From Larimichthys crocea (taxonomy: Eukaryota > Chordata > Actinopteri > Sciaenidae), in the NCBI RefSeq assembly GCF_000972845.2, contig NC_040033.1, positions 4,616,241 through 4,680,240 of the forward strand: 64,000 bases of DNA. The letters are read 5' to 3'. The notes below the pieces were generated by a model, which saw only the letters and a program-made list of their open reading frames with translations, had not been told where the DNA came from and made no database searches. Each line of letters begins with the position of its first letter. Positions within the stretch are counted from its first letter, which is position 1. The translations under genes were made by a program, and so were the position numbers. Of this stretch, positions 46,401-57,861 are shown piece by piece.

Positions 46401-46684
46401 GGTTTGCGTTCAAATTCATCCTGGAATTGCGTGAACGCGACGGAGTTCACATCAGGAATCACAGTTGCAGATTTTTTTTTGGTGGAAAAGTTCTGCTCGG
46501 ATTTACATTTGGACTCCGTGACAATCAGCACAGCACTTTGCCTGCAGCAACAAACAGGAGATCTCGTTTAAAAAACAAACAACCTCTGGACTACATCTGG
46601 GAACACATTAGATCATTTAACGCATCTCTGGATGCCAAACAAGCTCTTTGCAAGCCGGTAACGAGGAGCGATCCGGAGCAGCAG
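46400..46684 (+). other. Probable 5' non-coding exon
   Basis: CpG-bearing sequence ending in GGAGCAGCAG followed by the donor GTAAAC at 46685. Its left limit is a guess. It carries a small upstream frame at 46632-46661 (ATG, nine codons, TAA), which could dampen translation of the main frame. A longer frame without an early ATG runs through the exon and the intron, but it ends in the TGA overlapping the candidate start codon and is probably chance. The next exon starts only 120 bp later. Confidence 0.4.
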
Positions 46685-46804
46685 GTAAACCAAACACTCC
46701 CATCATCTTTACGAGCCCGGCTGTATGAATGTGACTCCAACTTTGAGGCTGTCAGAGGAAAACAAACAGAAAGCTTTGACTTTATTTCTTTTTTTTTTCC
46801 GCAG

Positions 46805-46875
46805 AAGAAGTTTTCACCATGAACCAAACTGCGGGAGCCACAAACGCGTACCGCAGATGCTCCAAGGGAGGAAAG
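46805..46875 (+). CDS. First coding exon of an unidentified gene (partial)
   Basis: The exon is preceded by a long pyrimidine tract and CCGCAG (acceptor ends at 46804) and followed by GTAAGAG (46876), a near-perfect donor. The start codon at 46819 sits in CACCATGA, a good Kozak context. It encodes MNQTAGATNAYRRCSKGGK (19 residues) and ends in phase 0. There is no signal peptide or domain; the peptide is polar and basic at its end, as in many alternative first exons of regulatory or neuronal proteins. I do not recognise the gene. The rest should lie downstream after a large intron and probably beyond the window. The CpG-rich setting and the short upstream intron support a real 5' end. Chance coincidence of all signals is possible but unlikely. 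Confidence 0.5.
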
Positions 46876-47457
46876 GTAAGAGAGACTCCTTCAGAGAAGT
46901 TGAGGTTTTTTGGATTCAAACACGCTGGTTCCGTGTTTGCACAGGGCATGGTGCTGCTGCTCTTTGGGGGAAGCTCTGGAAACGCTGTGTTCAGCATTTG
47001 CGCGCGTCCGTGCGCTTTGGAGATGTTGTAAATTCAGTCCCGGATACATTTTGTTGGCTTCAGTCATCAGTTTAATTAAAGTGAAAGATGTTAGTGTTCG
47101 GTTTAAAGCACATTGGATGATTTTGGGGGGGCAAGAGAAGTCAATCTGTGTAATCCACACTGCAGAAAAAGCAAGTTTGTCCCCTTAAAGCAACAAATGA
47201 TGCTGCAGATGACAGCTGGATGCTCTCATGCTGCTCAAACATCTTCATCAATTACTTAACAGTCATTTGGTCACTTCCAAGAAGATGACACTGTACCATA
47301 TAGACACTGTTTTACCCCGTATGTGACCCACATTACAAGGCTGCTGCTGCTGTGTGGATGTGTAGTCAACAGGGAGAGGGAGAATGTGAGGTGAGGTGGG
47401 GGGGACTGCATAATAGAGTCTTTCCAGAGAAACCATTGGAGGAGCAACCCTGGCTCT

Positions 47458-47458
<1 letters not shown>
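46876..47458 (+). other. Presumed start of a large first intron
   Basis: Sequence after the donor at 46876. CpG is still frequent up to about 47000, then it becomes ordinary. No exon seen. Two short repeats of purine-rich sequence near 47380. Confidence 0.35.

Positions 47459-47499
<41 letters not shown>
47459..47499 (+). repeat. GT microsatellite
   Basis: About 20 uninterrupted GT units. Confidence 0.98.
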
Positions 47500-47501
<2 letters not shown>

Positions 47502-48887
47502 GGCTGCTCTAGTTCCCTACACATCTGCCTCTGTCAACATGCCCCATCGGCGGATATGAAGAAGTATGAAAGCTTATTTAATCACCAGCAGCTATGACTC
47601 ATGGAATATCCACAGCAGGTTTCCCCCCACTGTTTTATAAATATTGATTTTTCAGCTGCAAATATTTGTCGAGCTGATGCGCAGAGTTGCTCGTTGACTC
47701 ATGGAGGTGTTTGGTATGATCCGATGAACGAGCCCTGATGGGCGTACAGTAGATGTGACTCACACTGTTGCGTTGCGCTGGTTAACGCTCCTGTTATCCT
47801 CCTGATGATACAGGGTGTGATAGTTCACACCGGAGAATCCGGAGACCTCAGAAGAAAACACATGGTGGTTATGGATGAGAAGAGAAGGGAGCCTGTAGAA
47901 TGGATGATTGTGTAATCATGTACTGATGTGGCATGTTTCAGGTTTTGAGTCCAAAACATAAACGCCAAGATATGACAAGCTTTACGCTCATGAGGAACCG
48001 TGTTCCCAAAGTCAGTCGGAAGAAGAGAACATGAGAAAAACCTCGAGTGACTATCTTTGCTCCTACTCCAATGAAGAAACATTCTTCAGTTCTGATATAA
48101 ACTCATGCCAGCAGTGTTGAACCACGCTCAGTAGTTCCTCACTGGACGCTGATTGGTCCGTAACCATCGCGTTCAGACAAAAAACGCCTGGTGCGACGGA
48201 TTCTTGCATGACCTTGTGATCTCATGAGTCCAGTTGCCTCACAAGGTTACGAAAATGTAGCAGGGTATTTGTACCCAAGGGGTACATCTGCAGGAATCAG
48301 CCGTAACACCAAGGCCACATGTTGCATGGAGAGTTGGAAGTAAGGGCTCAACAGTTCAAAGAAAAGTTAGGTTAAGACTAATGGATAAGGTTGAACTAGT
48401 TAGGCTGGTTTAACTAGTTGAAATAGATTCATGAATGCAAACTTCAAATTGCTCTTTTTTCTTTCAGCTGCATGAACTTGAGTTCAGCAGACTGCACTGT
48501 CGAGGTACACGAGAACAGGAAGTTCGGATTCTCTGTTGCTGTTGACCTCCGTCTTTACTGTCCGTGGCGTTCCCTGTGCTGCTTGTTTGTATGTCCTGCA
48601 GGCTCGTATCGTTCATGTCCGTGCTTTAATATTTCCCCGAGTGCCTTCACTCACCGCTCGTTCTAATTTTGGGCTGTTTCATCTCCTCTTACACGTCATC
48701 TTTGAGAGAGAAAATAGCTTCAGACTGAACACCTCTTTGTCTCCAGACTGCAGTGTCCGTTTCATTATCTGTCCCACGGCCACTTTTAGCCGAGCTGGCA
48801 GGGTCGTATGCAATTTCAAACTGTTTGTGTTTTGATATTTGCGCCCGTTTAAAGCTTCAAGGCTGCTGAGCATTTCTCTTTGAGTCG
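47500..48887. other. Non-coding stretch, presumably intronic
   Basis: No supported exon. A strong acceptor (TTTTTTCTTTCAG, ending 48467) is followed by a 37-nt open segment and a weak donor (CGAG, GTACAC at 48505); I would not call it an exon. No named repeat. Confidence 0.35.
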
Positions 48888-48916
48888 TCTCTCTCTCTCT
48901 CTCTCTCTTTCTCTCT
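48888..48916 (+). repeat. CT microsatellite
   Basis: CT tandem with a TTT interruption near 48908. Confidence 0.95.
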
Positions 48917-49910
48917 GCGGAGTTTCTATTTCCAGTCATGTTGACAGTCGGCCACAGAGACATTTCATCGTGGATTAATGACACTCTGATTAGGTCTGCA
49001 TGTGTTCTGCAGGCCTCCCGGCAGGATAAGCTTCTCGTGGTCATGGTCATCAGCTCGTGACGAGCTTTGGCAGGTTTCTAAACACCTGAAATGAGAGGAG
49101 AGCAAGTGTGCCGTGTCTTGAGATTATTTTGGCATCCTTGAGAGTTCCATTCAGTGTTTGTGAAATGAAAAAAAAAGATCCTGTAACATTGAAAATGACT
49201 TTGAAGAAGTTATTGTAACCAGCACCTGCACCCATGATGCTGTTTAGTGGTGTACTTTTCAAAGACGTTCTATGAAAAAACATGCCCCGGTTATCTGCAA
49301 CACCAAAACGTATGTTTTGTCCTCTAGCCTCCAAAGACCATCATGCAGTGCAGCAACATTTTGGTGCTTTGTGGTGGTAATGTAATGCAGCTGCTTCAAC
49401 TTTGACACACTGTTCCCATTGTGCCCAGTTTTCACCTTATCACTCTCGTCTGCAAGTACACAAATACAGCACAGAGATGAGTCCTCTCATCCGAAGGCCT
49501 TCTGGGAAATGTAGGAAGTCAGTATACTGTATGTATGTACATGTGAAGGAGTGGAATAACCAAACTGTTTTTCTAGGAGAGCTGCATTGATGAACGGATT
49601 CATCGATTAGTGATTGTAATCAAACATTCGCCAGTTTTAGCTTCTCGTGTGTGAATCGTTACTTCTTTTCTTTGTGTCATGTAACTGTAAACTGAATGTC
49701 TTTGGATTTAGGACTGTTGTTGATAAAATAAGACATTTTTAGACAGCTGCATGGACGTTTCTCACTGTTTACTGATCGTTTTAAATCAAGACAATAATCA
49801 GCTGATTGATTTATACTGAAAAGACCCATTATAAGAATATCTATCTACGAGGATGGAAGTCTCTGAGATGCTTTCACTGAATGATCTGTCCTTTTTATAT
49901 CTCATATTAG
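48917..49910. other. Non-coding stretch, presumably intronic
   Basis: Nothing recognised. Confidence 0.4.
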
Positions 49911-50115
49911 CAGAGGTGGCAAAAATACAACCATTCTTTGCTGCTGTAAAAGTAGAAGTACTGATTCAACTTCTGTACTGGGGTAAAAGTGAAAAGTATA
50001 AAAATAAAAAGTATAAAAATAGAAAGTACTCTCTTGGTTTCTCTGAAGGACTTCAGTACAGATGTTTGGGTACAGGCTACCATTTCATTTTCACAGTAGA
50101 AAGTACAGATGTTTA
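49911..50115 (+). repeat. Dispersed repeat starting CAGAGGTGGCAAAA
   Basis: CAGAGGTGGCAAAAATACAA, TTGCTGCTGTAAAAGTAGAA, GTACTGATTCAACTTCTGTA, and then AGTATAAAAATA twice in tandem (49997-50027). The start resembles a TIR-type fish repeat that usually begins CAGTGGTGGCAAAAGTAC. The right end was not found. Confidence 0.5.
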
Positions 50116-50341
50116 TGTAAAGCTGTTTGTCACAAAGATAAATACTCACCTGAACAGTACAACGGTTCACCTGCAAGAACAAAGCATGTAGCAACGCTGT
50201 TTCATTGATGGATAAAGAATGCAGATCATGCAGACTCACACTGACTTCATCATGTGTTGAGTCACTGTTTTTGGAAGGTCAAATCGAGGAGGTGAAAATA
50301 TTTGCAGTCTAAGATGAAAACAGTGTCAGGACATGAAATGA
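50116..50341. other. Non-coding stretch
   Basis: Nothing recognised. Confidence 0.4.
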
Positions 50342-50355
50342 CCACTAGATGGCAG
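50342..50355 (+). promoter_or_regulatory. CTCF-like core site, forward
   Basis: CCACTAGATGGCAG matches the CTCF core CCASYAGRKGGCRS at all 14 positions. It lies in sequence without recognised repeats. With the reverse site at 52588-52601 it forms a convergent pair around 2.2 kb. CTCF is conserved in fish, so the motif should apply. Confidence 0.5.
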
Positions 50356-51513
50356 TGTGGTACTGCAGCACATGTATCTGTGAGAGAGTCTTTGTTTGTC
50401 TCAGAAGTGTGAGACATTTATTTCTCCTCTGTTTGTTTTTAAACTGTTTGATTGACTTTGAATTAAAACAGTCCACTAAATATGTTTTACATGATTCCAG
50501 GATATTTTCTTGCCAGCAGCAGTTTGGCTACATGATTTATTTTTGCACCGCCTTAATCCTTCACTGTCTCTTCTTTGGTTAAGCTTGATCAACCAACAGT
50601 CTTACCAAGATAATACGCACTAGTTACCCTGCTTATTCTGTGCAGACTGGTGGCTGCTTTTAATAAATCTAGTATTTTTGCAGCTTGTAAGATTCCTCTG
50701 AGATCAATTCCGAGCTGAACTTATTTCTGACTCTATGGTTCCTTTTTTTTTTCTCCTTTTGTCTCCGTCACAGCAGGCTAGTTTGATTATCTTGGCCTTG
50801 ACAGCCCCGCAGTCCTGTGTGTGCACGCACACAAAATCCCAATTAGCTTCCCCTCGCTCAGTTTCACAACTTTGTTCCTCTCTGCATCTGCAAAGCTCAG
50901 AAAATTCCCCCAATTCCTCTGATTATAGTTCCATAATGAAAGTTTAATTTGTGTGGCTCAGTTCAGACACACACACAACTTTTTAAATTGACGTTCCCCT
51001 GTTATGAATATGCATTAACTGCTGCCGCCCAAATATAAATTGATCACTTGACAGTTTAGAGGATTGTCCTGTCAAGTAATTAGAAAATTCCCTTAGGGCT
51101 TATTTGTCCGTCTTTATCACGACGTGGATTTGTTTGTGTGCTTTTTAAACTAAAGCTCATTTGTTTGTGCAGTTATTGAGCCCACGTACAGAATACAAAT
51201 AGCCGCGGCAGCCAGTTATTCAGAGTGCACTAGTGCTAAACGGATATTTCAGGGAGCATAAGAGCTAAGCTGAAAGGTATTTGGATTGAGGGTAGACTTC
51301 TTAATTACCGCGGCTTTGTTGGCCAACAGCAGGGCAAACACCGGCACGAATGTGCCAACTATTGATCCCTGCTCTCATTACACTGCGGGCCTATTGTAAT
51401 GCACGGTTATCACTCCAAACTCCCCTCACTGGAGTCTATGGAAATGATCATTGATTTTTTTTACACCCTTGGTAAAATGGCAAGAGAATGTCTATCTCGA
51501 TCATCTTTGCACT
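50356..51513. other. Non-coding stretch with a repeat-poor block
   Basis: About 51000-51420 is complex, simple-repeat-free sequence with AAGTAATTAG and CTTAATTACCGCGG-type motifs, one of the better candidates for a conserved regulatory element. No exon. Confidence 0.4.
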
Positions 51514-51674
51514 TTAAATTTCTGTACTCCACTTCGACTTTTTCTCTTCCTGAGGACGGAGGCCGTGACGTTGGTCATACTGGACCCGGTCGTAGCCCGG
51601 TTTGCTTTTGAAGTTGTCTCCGACGCATAAAAGCTGCCGTCTGGTAGATCCCTGATCAAGAACGGTCTTTGTGT
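51514..51674 (-). other. Exon-like segment, unidentified
   Basis: On the minus strand a good acceptor (TTTTGGGTTTTTTCCAG) ends at 51675. The following frame is open for about 53 codons to a stop at 51514 and shows G/C-ending codons in its second half (G-D-N-F-K-S-K-P-G-Y-D-R-V-Q-Y-D-Q, then an E-E-K-K-S-K-W end). Another frame is open to a similar length, so the frame is not certain. No domain is recognised. It might be a terminal exon, a decayed gene copy or chance. No matching upstream exon was found on that strand. Confidence 0.25.
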
Positions 51675-52587
51675 CTGGAAAAAACCCAAAACAGATACAC
51701 CTTATGCCTCTCTCTGTGTACCCATGTGAGAACTTGTTTAGAGAGTACACAATGAAATTACATTCGGAGCCACATCTGAGAGCTCTGCCCCTGTGAAATG
51801 AATAATGCATCACGCAGAGAGAATAGATTTTCTCACTTTTAACACCAGAAGGTGAAATGGTTTTTCTTTAATGTGTTGCATATCGCTAATTCTGCTGTCG
51901 TGGCATTTTCTCTTTCTGTGTGCACTGAATCATTAGGTCCTGCAGCCGTGCTCCCCTGCCTAAGCTCATATTGCACAGAGGAATTGAGGAAACGGAGCTT
52001 TATTGCAGTATGTTAGCCTGGGAAACAAAAAAAAACCAACATGCAAACACAACATGATGCCTGTGCGCACGCACGTTCGAAGTCGGAACGCTGTGTTGGT
52101 GTTGCTCGGCTACAACGACTTGGCCGCGGCACTGTGTTTTCCCGAGGATGATTGACACCGCGGGGAGTGTAATTGCATGAGTCACCGAGACCTCCCTGCC
52201 CCTTTGAGTGAGCGGTTGGCTCTGCAAAATGCTCGGGTCATGACAGCCCATCTGGTGGCGTATCACAAGCAGTCAACAAGGCCCTACGAGACAAATGGTG
52301 CCACAACAGTAAACAGCCGCCGCTGGTTGGGAGACAGACACATGAGCCGTATCTAAAATCACAACCATATCCACCATGTGCCCCCCCGAGAGGCCTCGGT
52401 ACCCATCAAACCAGGCTGGACTTGCTGCATCTAAAGTATGTGATGCTGCCAGAGCCTGTCGCCGTGGATTTTACCACTCTTTGTACAACTTTTATGGACA
52501 TTTGATGCAAATAAGTCGAGACAGGTTCAGTGGAATATTGCAAAGTGCTGACACGCAAGAGCCTAGGGCTCCAGGTCAGGTTTAAGT
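51675..52587. other. Non-coding stretch, CpG-bearing
   Basis: No exon supported. About 51890-52270 is complex, with a PBX/HOX-like GATTGACA (near 52150) and several CpG. Possible regulatory block. Confidence 0.35.
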
Positions 52588-52601
52588 TTGCCCTCTGCTG
52601 G
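52588..52601 (-). promoter_or_regulatory. CTCF-like core site, reverse
   Basis: The minus strand reads CCAGCAGAGGGCAA, 13 of 14 matches to CCASYAGRKGGCRS (the last base differs). It faces the forward site at 50342. Confidence 0.4.
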
Positions 52602-53942
52602 ATGAAAAGAGTTCATGTTCACTCAGCAAAGTCAGTCGGTTGCATAATGAGGCATCTGAAATGGTGAAAGCATTAATGGTTTCTTAATGGTGATGCTGAA
52701 ATGAAGTGGTTTGCATCGCGTAGAGTTTGAGGACTGTGGAACATTTAAATAAATGTTTTTTTTTTTGGAAAGATTTCGTGGACTGTCGGCAGATAAACAT
52801 GATTAGAAATGTTTATAGGCTGCAGTTTGCTTCATGCAGCGACAGACGAGCATTACTCGACTCCCCGAGAGAGACACAGCGGGGCTTTCCACTTCATCAT
52901 ACAAGACAGCGAGACCGCACTTACTCTAAAATAAACCATAATTTTATTCATACCGCCATTGCTTTAACTTTTTTTACATGAAAGGGAATGTGGAAATAAA
53001 GAACAAAGATCCTCTGTGCTGTTGTTGTGTTGTGGGCGCGTTTGATCCTGCGGTTGTAAAATGCCATACGTGCATTCAGAGATGAAAAAGAAGCGTCCAC
53101 TTTCTGCTTCTCCGATCACACTGTTTTATCTTTATCTATCCTAAACCCACGCAAGAGCGCTCAGGGCAAACGTATGTGTTGGGTGGCCTCGGTCAGATAT
53201 CCACAGAGATGTATACAAATAGCCATACCTCTTCATGAGTTTATGCTGTCAGGCTACAGGTGTTTTTTTTATTTATTTTTTCGACAGCACTGTTTGAGAA
53301 AATGTGGAAAGATGAAATATAAACGGATGACAGAAAGATCCACAGACACAAAAATGCCTAAACTGAAAATGTTTGGAATTCGCCTCACTGCACTTACCGG
53401 ATATTTCATTACAAAGAAGAAGTCTTGAAGAATATGACACATAATGACTTGTTAAAAGTGACAGTTATGCAGTGTGACAGACCTTTTAAAGACAATTAAT
53501 CACTCATCCAGAATGTGTCATTTTTTTCCCCAGTGTGTCAGCACGTCAGTTGTCAATGAGAACGAGCGCTGAATGCATTATTCCTGGTTTGTCTGGCTGC
53601 ACTGGAGGCAGTTATCGCACTTAAAGACAAATATCTTGACAATAACACCCAAACATTTTGCAGCAGACAACAGATCTTTTTTTTTTTCAAGACATTTCCA
53701 TTGCCCAATTTAGTTTCTACCCGACTGTCTGCGGCTGAAACATACAGGTGGGTGGCAAGTTTAGTATTCGTCTCCCAGTAGCACTGTACTATTAATGCTA
53801 ATGTTGCCAGCAGTGGAAACACAAAGTCTGCCTTTGTTGTTCAACTGAGTTGCATCGTGGTGACCTTAAAGAGACAAAGCATTTGATTCACATATTTTAT
53901 AAACTCATTAAACCATCAGTTTCATTCTGGTTCCCAAATTGC
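52602..53942. other. Non-coding stretch
   Basis: No gene or long repeat recognised; T runs near 52759 and 53679. Confidence 0.4.
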
Positions 53943-54767
53943 ACTCCATCCTGATATTCATCCATCCATCAATCCATCCTGATATCCATCCATCCATCCT
54001 GATATTTATCCATCCATCCTGATATCCATCCATCCATCCATCCATCCTGATATTCATCCATCCATCCATCCATCCAGCTATCTATCCATCCATCCATCCT
54101 GATATCCATCCATCCATCCTGATATTCATCCATCCATCCACCCATCCAGCTATCTATCCATCCATCCATCCTGATATTCATCCATCCATCCATCCATCCA
54201 TCCTGATATTCATCCATTCATCCATCCATCCATCCATCCATCCTGATATTCATCCATCCATCCTGATATTCATCCATCCATCTTGATATCCATCCATCCA
54301 TCCATCCTGATATTCGTCCATCAATCTTGATAGCCATCCATCCATCTTGATATTCATCCATCCATCCATCCTGATATTCATCCATCCATCCTGATATCCA
54401 TCCATCCATCTTGATATTCATCCATCCATCCATCCTGATATTCATCCATCCATCTTGATATCCATTCATCCATCTTGATATTCATCCATCCATCTTGATA
54501 TCATCCATCCACCATGATATTCATCCATGAATCCATCCATCCATCCTGATATTCATCCATTCATCTATCCATCCTGATATTCATCCATCCATCCATCCAT
54601 CCATCCATCCATCCAGCTATCTATCCATCCATCCATCCTGATATCCATCTATCCATCCTGATATTCATCCATCCATCTTGATATCCATCCATCCATCCTG
54701 ATATTCATCCATCCATCCATCCATCCATCTATCCATCCTGATATTCATCCATCCATCCATCTTCCAT
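53943..54767 (-). repeat. TCCA/TGGA-based satellite, about 0.8 kb
   Basis: The + strand consists of TCCATCCATCC blocks of variable length, broken at irregular intervals by CTGATATTCA or CTGATATCCA, and in three places by AGCTATCTATCC. The composite units run mostly 16-40 bp. On the minus strand the tract gives two meaningless low-complexity frames rich in D, G, W, M. The array adjoins a LINE tail at its right end (see 54768-54815) and seems to have grown from its TGGA end. Confidence 0.97.
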
Positions 54768-54815
54768 AACCACTTATCCTCATCAGGCTCATGGGTGATT
54801 TGTAGGATGAGGGAG
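54768..54815 (-). mobile_element. 3' tail of the GGATAA-family repeat, copy 3
   Basis: The + strand reads TTCCATAACCACTTATCCTC, then ATCAGGCTCATGGG. Its reverse complement, GAGGATAAGTGGTTATGGAA, is the end of the same family as at 3984 and 40042, directly followed on that strand by ATGGATGGATGG. Confidence 0.75.
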
Positions 54816-57800
54816 TCGGTTGGACAGTGTGCATTTCCCAGTCGATGATGAAACCGGAGTCGTTGAGATAACTTTCACTCTTCTAACCGTTACTGCTGTT
54901 TGGTAATTCATTAAAAAACATCACATTGCATGGTTGTAGGTTTCACGTTTGCATACAACAACAAAGTAGATCTCTAGTTGGCTCTCAGTGCTGTAACATT
55001 TAAAAAAAATGTTATAGAAGTGGGACATTGTGAGTTGAACAATAGTGACTGAGACTGGAGCAATTCCAGATTCAAAAAGTGTGAAACTCCAGATTACTTT
55101 AAGCCTATTTGGATGGAATATCTCAAACACGACTCTTTAAACTCACAGAGTCGATGTCAAGTTTAGTGTCAGCGGATCAGCTGCAAAAAGAATTCCCCGG
55201 ATAACATCAGCAGCTTGTGTTCTGCTGTAGATATTAACTCCGCTATCCAAAATAATTGGAACAGAACAATGGAAATTCTGTGCACGTGGGAGGATCTTTC
55301 CGTTTGAAAACGTTAAGGTTTGGCAGTCGGATCGCAGCACTTCACCCCGTCATCCCGGTGGGACCCATAACTGCAGCCGTGGCTTATTAAACAAATGCGC
55401 GTTGAGGATTTCCAGACCACGATGATTGAAGTGAAACGCTCGGGCTGGCTTTGTGAGGCCGATACTTAAGTAAACGCAAACAGTATGTCCAGTCAGTCGA
55501 TCGCTGTCTCTGAAACAGAATGCCTTTATTGCTCTAAAAGGTTTATTTTGAAGTTCACATTAGTCAGCCTTGGTATTGTGAATAAGAAAATCCATTAGGG
55601 CAACTTATCAGCGCTGACATTTGAAGATGGATCTCTGTTATTTAATATTTTTATTAGCTGATTTATTGTTATTGATCAGAGTGACTTTTACATTCCTCTC
55701 ATGTTGGGTTAGTAGAGCAGGAAGACATGGAACCATTTGATTTATTTCCAGTGCAGCTATTTCTGCACTTTGATGTCGAGAAAACCTCAAGCGTCTTCTT
55801 AGAGAACCACGAGGGCCCCTTACAAAGCTGGGAAGACCTTTCCACAGACCAGTTATATGGAAATATCTTTGGTGATACAATAATTCCTCTCCTTCACTGT
55901 AGTCTTAGGTGTGTTCCAGGGAATATCTAGGTCTTTGAAATCCTTTTTTATATCCCTCTCCTAAGCTCAGTCTTTCTGCAGTAAGCTCTCAAAGACCTTA
56001 TGTTAGATCCTGGTTGCCCATGCGTGTCTCGGCATACTCAACATACGCTGAGCAACAAAGAAACCTTCAGGTCAGATCCTTTAATTAGAATCACTTCAGT
56101 TGATTTCAGGTGAAAGCTCATTAACTTGCGATCAGTTAAACCCCGGCACGCTTGCAACCCTCCACAATTTTAAGGTGTGTTGAACAATCGAGGAGTTTTA
56201 GATTCCTGGCCTTGATTTTTGTGCCTTTTTAAGTTTGAAATGGTTTCCTTGTTTCAGTCCAGAGGGTCTTCTTTCGAATTCGAAACATGAAGGGGTCGTG
56301 ATGTGTGTTTCTGTTACCTTTCATGAGATAAACTATCAATGTTTGTTGTGTTAAAAACAGATTTCATGTCACTGTGTGTTTAAATTGCCACTTTAATACT
56401 AAAGGGATTTTCATTACGAGCTGGAAAAGTGAATTTAAACTCTACGGTACATGTGCGGCACATAATCATTTGAACTGAGGCAGTCATTTTGGCCCTATTT
56501 GGCCTGATTGCTTGGCACTCTGCTGGCTTGGCCGTGACTTTTACATATTGTTTTCCTCCTCCGTCCTTGTCTCGCTGCACTTCCAATCTGTGCAGCCTTT
56601 ATTGAAATGTATAGCACGGCCCTGCCACGGCCCATTTTCATATAACCGACGGAGGCGATTTTATTGACTTATTGCAAAAAGCTGGTGTATAACCGATCGC
56701 ACAAGCTTCATCTGTCCCCATGTCCCTGGCAGTTAAAAGGACATGATTTGTTGCGTTAACTCCCATGGTGCTCTACATTGCCCTAAAACAAGACGCTGTT
56801 CCCCTTGACAATGAACATTCGCCGCCTGAACATAAACAAGAGTTTTATTGTGCCGCAGTCTCCGAGCGTCCAAATCAATGCTTTGTAAATCATCTTCGGG
56901 AAGCATGCAAACAGATCCAATACGTGTAGCCAAAACATCTGTGGACACATTGGCACATTAATACAGATGGATAAAGAGCAAAGGGCCGGTGCTGTGTACT
57001 GCTGGCCGGTAATAGTGAGTGGTTTTGTGGCGAAATGGCCGAGAATCAGAGAGATGAAGGGATCAGCGAAGCCATCAACCATCTTTTTAAATTCAATTCG
57101 AAACTTGAGCCAGTCATTAAAGTTTAACAAAAGCATAATACTTTCTGATATTTTCACTACTGCTGAACCTCACCTTGCTGCCTGTTTGTATTAGTTTCAC
57201 TTAATGGGTTTTGTGTCTCCAGAGACGGTGCAATCTAAAATGAGCAGCAAGCTGTAGACAACAGCAGAAAGTGGGACAGATATGCAGGTGCAATGTCGAA
57301 AAAACAGCCCACTCAGCCCTGTCCTTTGGGCTAACCTGGTTTAGTGCATAGTGGCAGAGCTGCAGTGCATACAAGTGTGCAGGCTGTTGCATGATATTCC
57401 TCAGAAAAGCTGGCGCCTCAGGGATTAATCTCGTAGCGTCATTAACTTTTGTCTTAATTATAAAGTTAATATATTTTTTTAATGAGTGCACTGTGGCACC
57501 AGAGCTCTGGAGTTTCAAATTAAAGGCTACTCCTGAAGATTTTCATCATCTTTGATGCTATTTATGGTCGATATTTCTGTAATTACCTCTTTATATAATA
57601 GTGGCGGCGTTTGACAAACTGGATGTGACACAGAGGACAACATTAGATGTACTGCCATGTCGGAAAACATTGATGACTGTCGTGTTTAGTCCTTATTAAA
57701 ACAACTCGATGCAATGAATCTTCTCGGCCCAAGGTTTGTTTGGGTGCACTGTAAGAAGCAGACGCTCAAGGCTTGTTTTCTATTCCGGTGATTGATGCAC

Positions 57801-57861
57801 GCATTATTCTGAATGGGAAATCTGGGGCTTGTATCATTGAACGGACAGTTTGACATCATGG
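54816..57861. other. Non-coding stretch with repeat-poor blocks
   Basis: No gene. About 56440-57190 is complex sequence that keeps free of simple repeats, with frequent CpG and ATTA cores, and could be one or two conserved regulatory elements. The 124-codon minus-strand frame (56783-57157) is not convincing. No mobile element recognised. Confidence 0.4.

Noticed and set aside
46394..46822. 142-codon + frame through the candidate first exon
   Set aside because: No early ATG; it runs through the proposed intron and its end is translated pyrimidine tract. The short frame at 46819 fits the splice signals better.
48468..48504. Possible 37-nt cassette exon after TTTTTTCTTTCAG
   Set aside because: Donor is weak and 37 nt would shift the frame of the candidate gene; no independent support.
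53969..54469. Two adjacent minus-strand frames rich in D, G, W and M
   Set aside because: They are translations of the TGGA satellite.
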